Assembly: GCA_003344405.1 (NCBI GenBank)
Contig: NOWV01000039.1
Span: forward strand, 1-64,000
DNA: 64,000 nt
Source: Trichoplax sp. H2
Taxonomy: Eukaryota > Placozoa > Uniplacotomia > Trichoplacea
Direction of reading: 5' to 3'
The notes beneath the pieces are model-generated. The model was not told where the DNA came from and searched no databases. It saw nothing but the letters and a program-made list of their open reading frames with translations. Position numbers and translations under genes: made by a program. Below, in pieces: positions 53,109-64,000 of this stretch. Each line of letters begins with the position of its first letter. The stretch's first letter is position 1.

Positions 53109-54281
53109 ATTCCGATTAAAAATTGTCAGAAATATGAGTTTCCGCAGCTCATTGGCTTTCTTTAACCAAGAAATTTTGAATATACCCACTTTACTGTGTT
53201 ATAGAGAAGGGTATGCATAATGAGAAACGTTATCAAGATAGAAATAATTGTTATAAGATATGTTTAACGCTTTATACAGTATAAACTCTAAATAAAGTCC
53301 CTTATTACCAGTCCCTTTTCAGATGATTGTAAATGACACCCTTGTCTCCATAATGGTAGTTCCTCTGCTAGCTTAGCCACTTCTAATAATTGCATCATGC
53401 TTGAAATTAATGTTATCTACCATCAATAATGCTAGATTAGGATCCATGTAATCCAATATCAAGTAGTCGCAGTAGATAGCTATATCTCTTCAGGGAATAA
53501 ATATCAATGTCAATGAAAGATTTGCTTTACACGATAATGGCAGCAGATCTTGCTAAGTAGTTGTATATTTCCGTAAAGTTGCCAATGAGTTCTGCTATTG
53601 TGATGTTTCGGAAGATTGTGGATTCGTCATGATCACAGTAAATTACCAGAGTTAATTTAGTAGAGGAATAGAGTTTATTGGAATTAGTGCAAAGGAAAAA
53701 CCATATGAGATTACAGCGTGTATAACGACGTGACTAGTCGAATAGCTATAGTAATGTAGCATAGGTAAAGCGTGCAAGCTTACCGTGTAACTAGCAGAAC
53801 TAACTAACGAGATAGGTGAAAGAAGATAGCTTTTATAATGTATGAAGCACAGCAGGAGGAAATCATAAATGACTAATAAGAATATGTTACTTCTATGTTA
53901 AGACAGGGCTACGATATAATTCAGCTAGATTCAAAGCGATTTCCACAGAGTATTTTGTTAAATATAAATTATACATATTTAGAGTTATGCTACAATCTAG
54001 TGGAAATTGACTTTTACTAAAAATAGACTATACCGTATTTAGAAGTAAACACTACAGCTATTAGTGATTAAAATGGGCTATTTGTATAAGATTTGCAGTC
54101 GTCATCAGCTAATTAGCATAAATTTTTCCCTTTTGTAAATGAGATCATTCCATCTAAGATAGAATAATAAATCATGAACTCATATCAAAGCGAGCATGAT
54201 AGATTTGTATGCTTAAAACATGCAGGTAGCAAGCCAATCTTTGAAGAAAATTGAACATGATAATCTCGGTACCGATAAGTT
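53109..54281. repeat. Segment repeated at 54693-55388 (filled allele)
   Basis: It matches 54693-55388 almost base for base apart from a 457-bp insertion at 53600-54056 and a 12-base difference near 53300. It ends exactly at the N gap at 54282, as an unmerged haplotype contig would. Confidence 0.9.
53600..54056. mobile_element. 457-bp insertion with 6-bp target duplication
   Basis: GCTATT at 53594-53599 is repeated at 54057-54062, while the near-identical segment has a single GCTATT at 55164-55169 in otherwise continuous sequence. The inserted DNA starts GTGATGTTT and ends AAACACTACA. These are imperfect inverted termini and also allow a TG...CA reading. No open frame, so it is a non-autonomous element or solo LTR. 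Confidence 0.85.
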
Positions 54282-54301
54282 NNNNNNNNNNNNNNNNNNN
54301 N
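54282..54301. other. Assembly gap (20 N)
   Basis: Fixed-length run of N. Confidence 1.
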
Positions 54302-54504
54302 CTTTACAATTCTTATTACTAAATAACATTAACTAGTCAATTATTGCAAGAACAAGCCCAAACGTATGTTTTTTAATATCACTTTTGGCAGTAAATGATG
54401 TCCCTTCATTTATATTAATGAAAAACGTTAATAAGCTGTCTATGGGCATGGCCTTAGGTCGATCAGATCACAAATAGTTATACTTTATAACTGTTTTATA
54501 CCTT

Positions 54505-54642
54505 TGTGATATATACCAATCACGAAATTCCAAATTTTAGAAAAATAAGGGCTTTATTGAATCTTATACAAAGATTAACTACACAGCTCTACTCTAGCCG
54601 AATACTACTTCTAAAGACTTCTAGAACGAACTAACAGAATAA
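54505..54642 (-). mobile_element. Inverted LTR fragment, partner of 48163-48300
   Basis: Reverse complement of the 3' 138 bases of the LTR at 47824-48300, including AATAAA and the CACA terminus. The other end falls into the 50-N gap. It lies on a small contig (54302-54642) whose placement is uncertain; the 200 bases beside it carry no feature I can name. Confidence 0.75.
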
Positions 54643-54692
54643 NNNNNNNNNNNNNNNNNNNNNNNNNNNNNNNNNNNNNNNNNNNNNNNNNN
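54643..54692. other. Assembly gap (50 N)
   Basis: Fixed-length run of N. Confidence 1.
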
Positions 54693-55388
54693 ATTCCGAT
54701 TAAAAATTGTCAGAAATATGAGTTTCTGCAGCTCATTGACTTTCTTTAACCAAGAAATTTTGAATATACCCACTTTACTGTGTTATAGAGAAGGGTATGC
54801 ATAGTGAGAAATGTTATCAAGATAGAAATAATTGTTATAAGATATGTTTAACGCTTTATACAGTATAAACTCTAAATAAAGTCCCTTTTCAGATGATTGT
54901 AAATGACACCCTTGTCTCCATAAAGGTAGTTCCTCTGCTAGCTTAGTCACTTCTAATAATTGCATCATGCTTGAAATTAATGTTATCTACCATCAATAAT
55001 GCTAGATTAGGATCCATGTAATCCAATATCAAGTAGTCGCAGTAGATAGCTATATCTCTTCAGGGAATAAATGTCAATGTCAATGAAAGATTTGCTTTAC
55101 ACGATAATGGCAGCAGATCTTGCTAAGTGGTTGTATGTTTCCGTAAAGTTGTCAATGAGTTCTGCTATTAGTGATTAAAATGGGCTATTTGTATAAGATT
55201 TGCAGTCGTCATCATCTAATAAGCATAAATTTTTCCCTTTTGTAAATGAGATCATTCCATCTAAGATAGAATAATAAATCATGAACTCATATCAAAGCGA
55301 GCATGATAGATTTGTATGCTTAAAACATGCAGGTAGCAAGCCAATCTTTGAAGAAAATTGAACATGATAATCTCGGTACCGATAAGTT
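54693..55388. repeat. Segment repeated from 53109-54281 (empty allele)
   Basis: Same sequence as 53109-54281 without the 457-bp insertion. It starts exactly at the end of the 50-N gap and continues rightward into the upstream region of unit 3. Confidence 0.9.
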
Positions 55389-58266
55389 TTACTTTTTGCA
55401 CATGTTTTCTTTTCGTAAATTAATGAATAAGCTTACTTATTTAGACCAATACGAACCTTCGTAGGCTATTGAAAATGGACCAGTATAAAATTCGGCATTA
55501 TTGATCATTAATAGATACAACATTATTTACCAAGATCGCCATATTACTCATATAGATTCAATAGCCAAATTATACTTGGCATGTAAGTATTAAAGCATCT
55601 CACAAATTATAGATAGGATTAATATAATTTTCAATCCACGTAAAAGTCAAAGTAAGGCTTATTGGAATTTTACCTTGTCTAGTCTAATCAATTTTTATAG
55701 AGACTCTTCTTTCATCACTTAATAAATTCTACGCGAAATGTCCATTAATTTTTGAAAGAAAAAATAATATCAAGCAACGTAGAGCGTATTGCTCTATGTA
55801 TTTATACAAATCCGTTGTTACTTATATATTTATTGAGTCTACAATTGATATGGGATGATATGTTATTATTCTTCAATTCACGTAGCGAAAAGATCATCAT
55901 TTTAACATATGAGTAATGTTGGATCTTGTTGATAAGTTACATATTTTAAACAAGTTGGAGACAAGTTTTACTATCGGTGATTGCGGTATTTTTAAGAGAT
56001 CTCGTAATCTCATGCCATCATATGGGCACAAATGTTTTCCCTCTTATAAATAAGATTATTTCATCAAGATAGAATAATTAATCATTAACTTATCCTTCAA
56101 TGCTAACGCCATAGAGTTCTATGTTTAGAAGACTTAGCAGCAAGTTTTTTGATTGAAAGAATTTGGTTCGTCAATTTCAGTCTGCTTTACTACACGTGAT
56201 AAAATACATTTTCTTTTCGAAACTAATAAATAAGCATACTTATCAGGCTATCTATTCTTACTTTTATCTTCGAAATTAAAGAAGACGTTCACACTTTAGA
56301 CTTGCATAAAACATCTTAAAGCACTGAAAATATATTGATACCAAAGCTAACAATTTTTACGTCACAAGCTTTGTCTTTCGGATCTTTATTGAATCTACAG
56401 TCGATATGGGGTGATAAATTATCTTTCAATTCACGTAAATGCAAAGAAGAGCATCATTACTTTAAGAGGTTATCAAACTCATGCTCAGAAGTCGTATACT
56501 GTCATAAAGTTGATTATGAATTTCACTATCGGTGAATATACGCTATTTGTTTGATCGTCGTCATCTTGCCGGTATGCATATTTTTTCACTTAAAATGAGA
56601 TTATTTCATTTAGGATAGAATAGTAAATCATTATCTCCTCCTTCAAGATCACTATGGTAGATTTATATATTTAGAATACATATGGAACAAGTTGGTAATT
56701 GGGAAAAATAAATTTAACACGTCTATTTTAGTCTGCTATCCTAAATGTTGATAATTTATTTTACCATTTTGAAATTAATAAATGAGCATACTCATTAGAC
56801 TATGTAATTAACATTTTTTTACAATTACGTGTTTTTTCTCAAGGATTAAATTCACTGATGTAACACAGTTTACCTACATTGCCATATAGTAGATTTAATA
56901 CCGAATTATACCTTGTACGCAAAAAAATTTTAAAAACCAAAGGCTTGCGGAATTCATTAATTTATGTACAAGTTAAAAGTAAGCCTTATTCAAATTTTAG
57001 TCCGTCTAATTTAATTGGTTTTACAAGAGCCTACTTTTTATCACTTAATAAATTCAAGACGAAATTTTCATTAGTTTTAGAAAGAAAATTTAACGAACCG
57101 CAAATTTAGGGAGTATTGCTCTATATATTTATACGGATTAGTGGTTATTTAGATCTCCGTTTAGTCTAAACATGCTATTCTTCTTCCATTTACGTAAGAA
57201 ATGATGATGGCTATTATTTGAACATTGTATCAGGTGATGCTAAGAAGTTGCATATTTTCACCTAGTTGATAATGAGTATTAGTATCGGTGATTATATTTC
57301 GCTTTTTGTGTGAGACTTGTATGATTATTGCAGTTCTCATCATCTTATTAGCTAGAATATTTTTCTTCTTAATAGCAAGTTGGCATTTGGAAAAAATAGA
57401 TCCGTCAACTTCACTTTACTTAATTGAGTGTTAATGCTGCATGCTTTCTTTTTCGAAAGTAATACATAGGTATACTCATTAAGACCGTAAGCATTTGTTT
57501 TCTTCCGATTCGAAATTAATAGATTTTCCCTTTAGACTGATATAAATATTTATAAGCCAGAGGAAAGGTATGGATTTTCCCCTTTAGACTAATATAAACA
57601 TTTGTAAGTTAGTGGAAATGTACATATAAAAGCCAACAATTTCTTATTATTGCAAGTTTTGTCTCATCGATCCACTTCAACTGATGTAACGCACTTCACC
57701 TATATCGTTATATGCATATTATATAGATTTAAGTACCGAAAGATACATTGTTTGCAGGTATTAAAACTTCAACAACTTAGGAATATTTAACAATCCACGT
57801 AAAAGTCAAAAGGTAAGTCTTATTAGAATTTACATTATCTAAGCTTATCGATTTTTATAGAGCCCAATTTTTACCTGTTAAATTTATGCAAATATCCGTT
57901 GAATTCGGATAGAAAAGGTAAGCTACAGTATTTTTTTAGGTATGTTGCTTATATATTCGTTATGGCTGTTTAATTCGCATATCTATGATTGAGTTCTCAT
58001 CCATTAGCACTTTATCTACCTCAAATAGCTCTTACGGCCCGTTTCTCAATTGATCTTCATGAGTATAACGTATATACAGTACAATCCGAAATAAGTTGAA
58101 CACTACGTTTTGCCACTCTAACGATACATTTATTTCTTATTTTCCCTAATATTTAGACCTAATAGCAGAGCTTAATTTATCTTAAATATGTTATCACAAT
58201 ATAAGTGTTTCAGCTTAATCACATTAATTATCACTTAACTACAGAGAGAGAAAACTTTTTACCAAG
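55389..58266. repeat. Upstream segment of protease unit 3
   Basis: Degenerate copies of the same noncoding repeat that precedes units 1 and 2. Related words occur near 55914, 56470 and 57225 (TCTTG(T/C)T-AAGTT-A(C/T)ATATTTT followed by a CGGTGATT block). Short open frames at 56335-56535 and 56879-57109 differ from the matching regions elsewhere and are not supported. A (T)-rich stretch and TTTTTACCAAGATG precede the start codon of unit 3, echoing the other two units. Confidence 0.7.
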
Positions 58267-61200
58267 ATGCTTCGCCATTCTCCACATTTTTACACGGAAT
58301 TAACAATTTTAATATTTGCATTTGGTTGGACATTAATCGACGGTAAGTTAACTTTAATTATTTAAAATTTAAGTAATAATGGGTCATAAATAATTATATA
58401 TGACAGTAAGAGTGACATTAAAGATCAAAGATTAGCTAAATTATTGCTCAACATAAACTTTTAGAAATATCTTCGCATGCCACAACAAAATGAATACACT
58501 ATATATTCTATAATAATATTTTGTAAAGCAAGTCAGAAAGATAATGTATTACAAGAAATTTATCAGTCTCTATTCTTTACTTGCATAACTCACAAATGTA
58601 AAATTTTCCGTTCACGCTATAACACCGTTCTGGTCTATCTAGGTCGAGTGGTATCAACAGAAGTCGATTTAAGTTGCAATTTTGAGAGAAATTTCTGCCA
58701 ATGGGAAAATGGCCGCTATTCAGATTCTAAATTTGCATGGATCAGAAACAAAGGTGAAACCATCGCCCCTAAAACTGGTCCAAGTTACGATCATACTTAT
58801 CAAAATCCGTACTGTAAGAGAAATGATATACTCATACTTTAATATCTCTAATGCACTTTTTTACATCAAGTACTTGTTTTAACTTTTACTGCTAACATTA
58901 AATAGAAAATATTTTCTGTACTGACAATTTAAAAGATGGCTATTACGCGTATCTAGAGACATCTAGTCAGTTACACGATAATGCTACTTTGAAAAGTCCA
59001 ATAATTCGCAGTAGTGATAGTCATTGTCTGCGATTTTGGTATAACATGAATGGAGCAGACGCTAGTCGACTACAAGTCGTATCATCTACATCAGAAATAT
59101 TATGGTCGAAAAAGGGCAATCATAGCAATATTTGGCTATTAGCTGAAGTGGACATATCTTCAAGAGCACAAGAATATAAAGTGAGTTAAGTTCGTTATCG
59201 ATAATGTACAAGTAATGAAATTGTGGCATATGCAAAACACTCTTGTCCTTTAATAATCAGATTTTTGATTGATAAATATACTCAAAGTTCCTTTTGCGCT
59301 ATTATTTTCATTGCATACAGTTGTAGAATATAATCATCGCGCAATGTTATATCATCTTATTGAGCATACTAGTTATTGTTTGAAGATCATTGAGCTTTTA
59401 TTGTTGACATACGCCGTGTTTCATATTAACGTTATGATATTCTGTAGATATCAATTACTGGGTTCACTGGCGATAGCTATGAGGCAAATATTGCTATCGA
59501 CGACATGACGTGGGAAAAAGGAATGTGCAAAAATACAGGTTATCCAAGTCATTAGTTACCAGTCAACTGGAAAATTAACAATATTGTGAAGTGTATGATT
59601 TACAGTACTTTTAGTATTGTTGGATATGAAATAAGAAGTTTAATTTCATTTCTTGATATATCTCTGTTACAAGCCAGCTCCATGACAAGGATAACGTAAA
59701 AATATTTCGAATTTACTAAAGGAACTCAGTATCCCTTAACTATCTCATAAGAATTTAGACGCCTTTGCTTCTACGTTGAACTACTAGAGAATTTTGATCT
59801 TATTCAGCTATCTACCAAACTTAAATACACTTCGGCAGCTGCTAGCATGAATGATTCATCATAATGTTATGAAAGTTAATTCATACTGTAATTACCTCGT
59901 ACTAGATTTCTTGTTTTAATTTGGCAAATATCGCAATCTATTACAATACCGCTTTAAGTTCAATAAAGATTGGTCTAGTCAATACATAATTTTATGAAAT
60001 CATTTACGCTTATATGGTATCATTATTTGCCACGTAATTTCCATGCTAATCTTAACTCTTCGTCGATGAAATGATTCGGGAATATCTTGCAAAGCATTAA
60101 GAATACCGTAGCTTAAAGCAAACAAAATAGCATCATCGACAATATTACTAATGTGTACGCTCTAAAAAATTACAGAATTTAAAAATTTAAAGTGTGACTT
60201 TGAATCGGGTTACTGTGGCTGGACAAATGCTGGTTTTGACAGTTTTGATTGGACTCGAAAATCTGGCTCAACCAGCAGTAAATATACTGGACCTAATTAT
60301 GATCATACCATGCGAACGTCATATGGTAAGCATACAGCCAAATAGTATCATGAGAAAAAATGTTACAATTATCGGTTATTTCAAAAATAATATATAGATA
60401 TAAAATACGAAGGACTTTATTGAATTGAAAGTTTAATAAGCGAAAGTTGTAAAAATTCGAAATATAGGAAATTATGCATATATGGAAGCTTCCAATAGAC
60501 ATATTGGAGAGAAAGTTGTACTAGTTAGCAGAGTTCTGAATAATGAACAACCGATGTGCTTTTCATTTTGGTATCATATGTGTGGCAGGAGCGTCGGTAA
60601 TTTGATAATCAAAATCGTAACCAAAACCTCAACAGAAGTATTATGGGCAAAGAAAGGTAGTCAAGGTCAAAAGTGGAAAGAAGTAAAGATCAAAATAATG
60701 AGTATTCCACAAGACTATCAAGTAATGTGCCAAATATATTTGAAATATATCTATATATGAACAACATTATGCATGAGGACTACTTTCCGTATATATTGCA
60801 TTAATATGCTTCAATCCTGCGCGTATAGTCGTTTTTTTACCTCGCCTCTATTCCAATACAAATTAATCAAAATATCATATATAACATTTTTGGAATTTTT
60901 TGCATACTGAATTACGTTCATTGCTGCTTTATAAAATTTGGCGGTAATCTGAGTGTTTATTAGCTCATAGGAAATATTATCTATTTGACATGATTATTTC
61001 CATGGTGCTAATAAGCGATTAAGTTTTCATTCCTATGGGGGAAAATTTTACGAATTACCCAAGTGATAGATACGTCAGTTCTATTAATTCTATCATTACA
61101 AGTTTATAATGAAGATACAACAGTTATTTTATCGGAGGAAGGGTTTTACTTTTTCTAATGAGAATTTATGATAATATTTTGGTATATCTAGTAAACTTTT

Positions 61201-62352
61201 GTAGGTACTCAATTTTTAATATATATATATATATATAACATAACATAACAATAACATATATATAATTATAACTGTCATTCTGATTGTAGATCTATATCGT
61301 GGCCATTCGTGGCAATACCTGGTCGAGTGATATTGCAATTGACGATATCGATATAAATGAGGGCACTTGTGGTTGGTATCTATAACAATTTGTGTAAAAC
61401 TGTATGAGTTTAAAGATGTTTCACTGCATGTCTGATTTTTAAAATCGAATTATTTCCTGCTTACCCATTATAATTAATTATAAGTAATAATACATTAGGT
61501 GCAGAACAAATTCAATCAATTCGATCGATACGCAATCATCCTAGGTGTGGTATAACTAAATCTCGTATACCTCGGATTATCGGTGGTAACACTGCTTCTC
61601 CTCATAGTGTTCCTTGGCAAGCATTATTGAAAGTGTACTATGTATCAGGGGATAAGGTGCATACAACGAGTTGTGGTGGTTCACTAATTAATGAGAATTG
61701 GGTTATTACAGCAAGTCATTGTATACCAAATAAGCCAATTCGAGTTAAGATTGATTTAGGACGGCATAATCTTCTGACAAAAGAGAGCTATACTAAGCAA
61801 ATAAGGATTGCTAAGTCGATCTTTCGGCATCCCATGTATCAGTATAAAAACTCTATTTCAAGTATGAAAGATCTGGATGGTGACATTGCTTTAATTAAAC
61901 TAAACGCATCCGTAAATATTAATAATTTTGTGCGTCCAATATGTTTACCGACAGCTAATGATACGTTTAATGAGCTTAACTCATGTAAAGTATCTGGTTG
62001 GGGTATGACAGCTGGCCAACCAAGACATATCTTACGGTATGCTCATGTACCTATCGTGAACCGAAATTTTTGTAATAGCACTTATTCTTATAATGGTCAA
62101 CTTACTTTTAACATGCTATGTGCTGGTTATATGCAAGGCTATACCAGTACTTGCTATGGTGATAGTGGCAGTCCACTGTCATGTCGTCATCGTCCAGGTG
62201 CAGTCCTATCAGGATATTCGGATCGATGGTATTTAGCTGGTGTCGTTAGTGGTGGAGTTGGTTGTGCACCAAAATATTATCCTACTGTTTATGCAAGCGT
62301 GACTGCAGCACCCATTTACAGATGGCTATCAAAGACATTAGAAAATAGTTAA
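58267..62352 (+). CDS. Secreted MAM-MAM serine protease, unit 3 (intact)
   Basis: Eight exons in phase, 640 residues: signal peptide 58267-58342; MAM1 58643-58813, 58936-59180, 59448-59538; MAM2 60176-60325, 60468-60721, 61290-61371; protease 61499-62352. All exon lengths equal those of unit 1. The EGF pair, MAM3 and MAM4 are absent; because all these modules begin and end in phase 1, MAM2 joins the protease directly in frame. Activation site PR/IIGG; triad His430, Asp485 and Ser579 (GDSGSP, with Ser for the second Gly). S1 position 189 is Ser and 226 is Thr, so chymotrypsin- or elastase-like cleavage is more likely than trypsin-like. The signal peptide ([10 protein letters not shown]) indicates secretion. 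Within the first 20 bases after the stop there is an AATAAA that may serve for polyadenylation. Confidence 0.93.
61217..61262. repeat. AT / AACAT microsatellite
   Basis: An (AT)n run followed by ATAACAT-type repeats inside the last MAM2 intron of unit 3. Confidence 0.85.
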
Positions 62353-62698
62353 TAAATTGTAACAGCATTTCCGAAAATAGATATCAACATGTAGACGTTA
62401 AATTATCTAATTTACTTTCTATATCGTTGTATTGCTGTATGTTTCTATATTATTGCTTGAAAAACGTAGTTGAAAAAATTTAGTTCTGATCTGATTATCA
62501 ATACAAGCGTGATAACTAATAATGTCTGATTTTATTTTCGGATTATAATTAATTGCTGCAAAAATCTGAGGAATATTATCCTGTAAGTACTAAAGGAAAA
62601 CAATAAAATAATTTCCTTTATCAATTTCGCATCCCCTGAAAAAAATTTTAAAGCTTTTGACTTACACGAATGCGTGCACAGCAAAAGCTTGTGAAAAG
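62353..62698. repeat. 3' flank of unit 3
   Basis: Homologous to the flank after unit 1 (38880 onward). No gene. Similarity breaks at about 62699, where a truncated MAM2 exon begins. Confidence 0.65.
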
Positions 62699-63743
62699 GA
62701 TTCGATTTTGAATCGGACGAGTGATACTGTAATTGATGATATTAATATAAATGAGAGTAGTTGTGGTTTGTATTTACAATTTATGTCAAGCTGTAACATA
62801 ATTTAAAGATATTCTACAGCATATCTGATTTCCATAATCGATTTAGGTCTTCTTTATTTATGATAATTAATCATAACTAATAATATATTAGATGCAAAAG
62901 AAATTCCATTCATTCGGTCTTATGCTATCATCCAAGTTGTGGTATAATTAAGTCTCGTATATCTCGGATTGTCGGCGAGAACACTGCTTCTCCTCATAGT
63001 GTCCCATAGCAAGCATATTTGAAAGCGTATTATATATCAAATGATAAAGTGGATGCAATGACCTGCGGTGGCTCACTAATTAATGGGAATCGGGTTATTA
63101 CAGCAAGTCACTGTGTGGCAAATAACCCAATTCTAGTTACGATTGAATTTGGACGACATAATCTTAGAGCATTAGAGGCCTATACTTAGCAAAAGAGGAC
63201 TGCTAAGCCGATCTTTCGACACCCTACATATCAGCATAAAGATTCTATTTCAAGTCTTAAAGATTTGGATGGTGATATTGCTTTAATTAAACTAAATGCA
63301 CCCGTAGCTATTGATAGTTTTGTTCGTCCAGTATGTTTAACAGCAGCTAATTATTCATTTAATGAACTTAATTTATGTACAATATCTGGTTGGGTAAAGC
63401 AGTTGGCCAGCGGAGATATATCTTACGTTATGCCTATGCACCTATTTTGAATCGGAGACTTTGTAATAGTACTTATTCTTATAATGGTCAAATTACTTCT
63501 AACATGCTATGTGCTGGTTATATGCAAGGCTATACCGATGCTTGCTATGATGATAGTGGTGGTCCATTATCATGTCACAGTCGTTCAGATTCAGTCCTAT
63601 CGAGATATTCAAATCGATGGCATTTAGCTGGTGTCGTTAGTGGTGGACGGGGTTGCGGACAAAGATATTATCCTAGTATTTATGCAAACATGACAGCAGC
63701 ACCCATTTGCAGATGGCTATCAACCATATTAGAAAATAATTAA
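62699..63743 (+). pseudogene. Protease unit 4, truncated copy of the protease end
   Basis: It starts inside a MAM2 third exon (about 62699-62766, ending ESSC before GTTTGT) and continues with the protease exon at 62895-63743. Defects: a frameshift before the activation site, the conserved Trp of VPW replaced by TAG at about 63007, another TAG at about 63187, and one base missing in GGTTGGGT at about 63388. The C-terminal part is open again (63375-63743) and reads D at position 189 and D at 193 in TDACYDDSGGP. Asp193 would destroy the oxyanion-hole glycine. The signal peptide and MAM1 are missing, so the copy is dead. Confidence 0.9.
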
Positions 63744-64000
63744 CCAATTGTGACAGTATTCCCGAAAATGAATGTCGATATCTAGATGCTACATTTTCTA
63801 ATTTTTTAGATTCATATATATATATTGTTTTAACATTATACATTTTTATCGCATAATTGGAAAGAGATAAATATAAAGATTTACTTCTAATTCAATGATG
63901 CAAACATAATTGTCAATAATGTCTGATTTATTTCTTGATTATGTTTGAATATCATAAATATTTTAGAAATATTGTCCTACACGAATTAAAGGAATTCAAT
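63744..64000. other. 3' flank of unit 4, window end
   Basis: Similar to the flanks after units 1 and 3. Another unit may follow outside the window. Confidence 0.5.

Larger units (their letters stand above)
51994..54281. other. Flank of unit 2 and degenerate upstream repeats
   Basis: 51994 to about 52810 is the 3' flank shared with other protease units. From about 52820 to 53108 the sequence is not repeated elsewhere in the window. 53109-54281 is repeated at 54693-55388. A short block at about 53445-53510 (TGTAATCCAATATC ... AAATATCAATGTCAATG) faintly resembles an EGF exon with stops. No gene. Confidence 0.6.

Noticed and set aside
63375-63743. Functional protease with Asp189 and Asp193
   Set aside because: The copy has upstream stops and frameshifts and lacks a signal peptide; the odd residues can be neutral decay.

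Overview
The window is nuclear DNA of an intron-rich, AT-rich early-branching animal. Five protein-coding loci can be assembled exon by exon with consistent reading phases: a nuclear ATP synthase subunit 8, a full KDM8/JMJD5, two tandem 1-acylglycerol-3-phosphate acyltransferases, a 27-exon ARM-repeat plus fibronectin III protein, and a tandem family of secreted MAM/EGF/trypsin-fold proteases. Compact genes with introns mostly of 40-1000 bp, and an ATP8 that has moved to the nucleus, suggest a placozoan. Placozoan mtDNAs are, to my knowledge, reported to lack atp8. The phylum is an inference; 'non-bilaterian metazoan' is the safer statement.

Layout. 1-1210: dense TACTGTAC/TACAGTAC-type sequence with several perfect or near-perfect inverted repeats, no convincing gene. 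1340-2360 (+): nuclear ATP8 with a presequence of about 78 residues. 3013-5219 (-): KDM8. 7153-8600 (-) and 12527-14306 (-): two AGPAT paralogues with identical intron positions and phases, separated by noncoding DNA that holds a 153-bp tandem duplication and a 39-bp minisatellite. 14307-17334: noncoding, with a duplicated 174-bp unit. 17335-27789 (+): ARM/FN3 protein of about 1134 residues with one GC-AG intron.

27.8-64 kb is a local array of duplicated protease genes, all on +. Unit 1 (31570-38873) is intact: signal peptide, MAM, MAM, EGF, EGF, MAM, MAM, serine protease, 1014 residues. Unit 2 (42718-51993) is a pseudogene with frameshifts, stops and deletions, broken up by LTR-type insertions. 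Unit 3 (58267-62352) is intact but shorter: signal peptide, MAM, MAM, protease, 640 residues. Unit 4 (62699-63743) is a 5'-truncated pseudogene of the protease end. Upstream of units 1, 2 and 3 lies the same repetitive noncoding segment. Every MAM, EGF and protease module begins and ends in phase 1, so modules can be lost or gained without breaking frame, and the two intact genes differ by exactly such a block.

Four runs of N (20, 20, 20 and 50 bases) are scaffold gaps. Beside each lie near-identical repeated segments that look like unmerged allelic overlaps. One such pair shows the filled and the empty site of a 457-bp insertion with a 6-bp target duplication. Copy number and order between about 44.7 and 55.4 kb should therefore be treated with caution.
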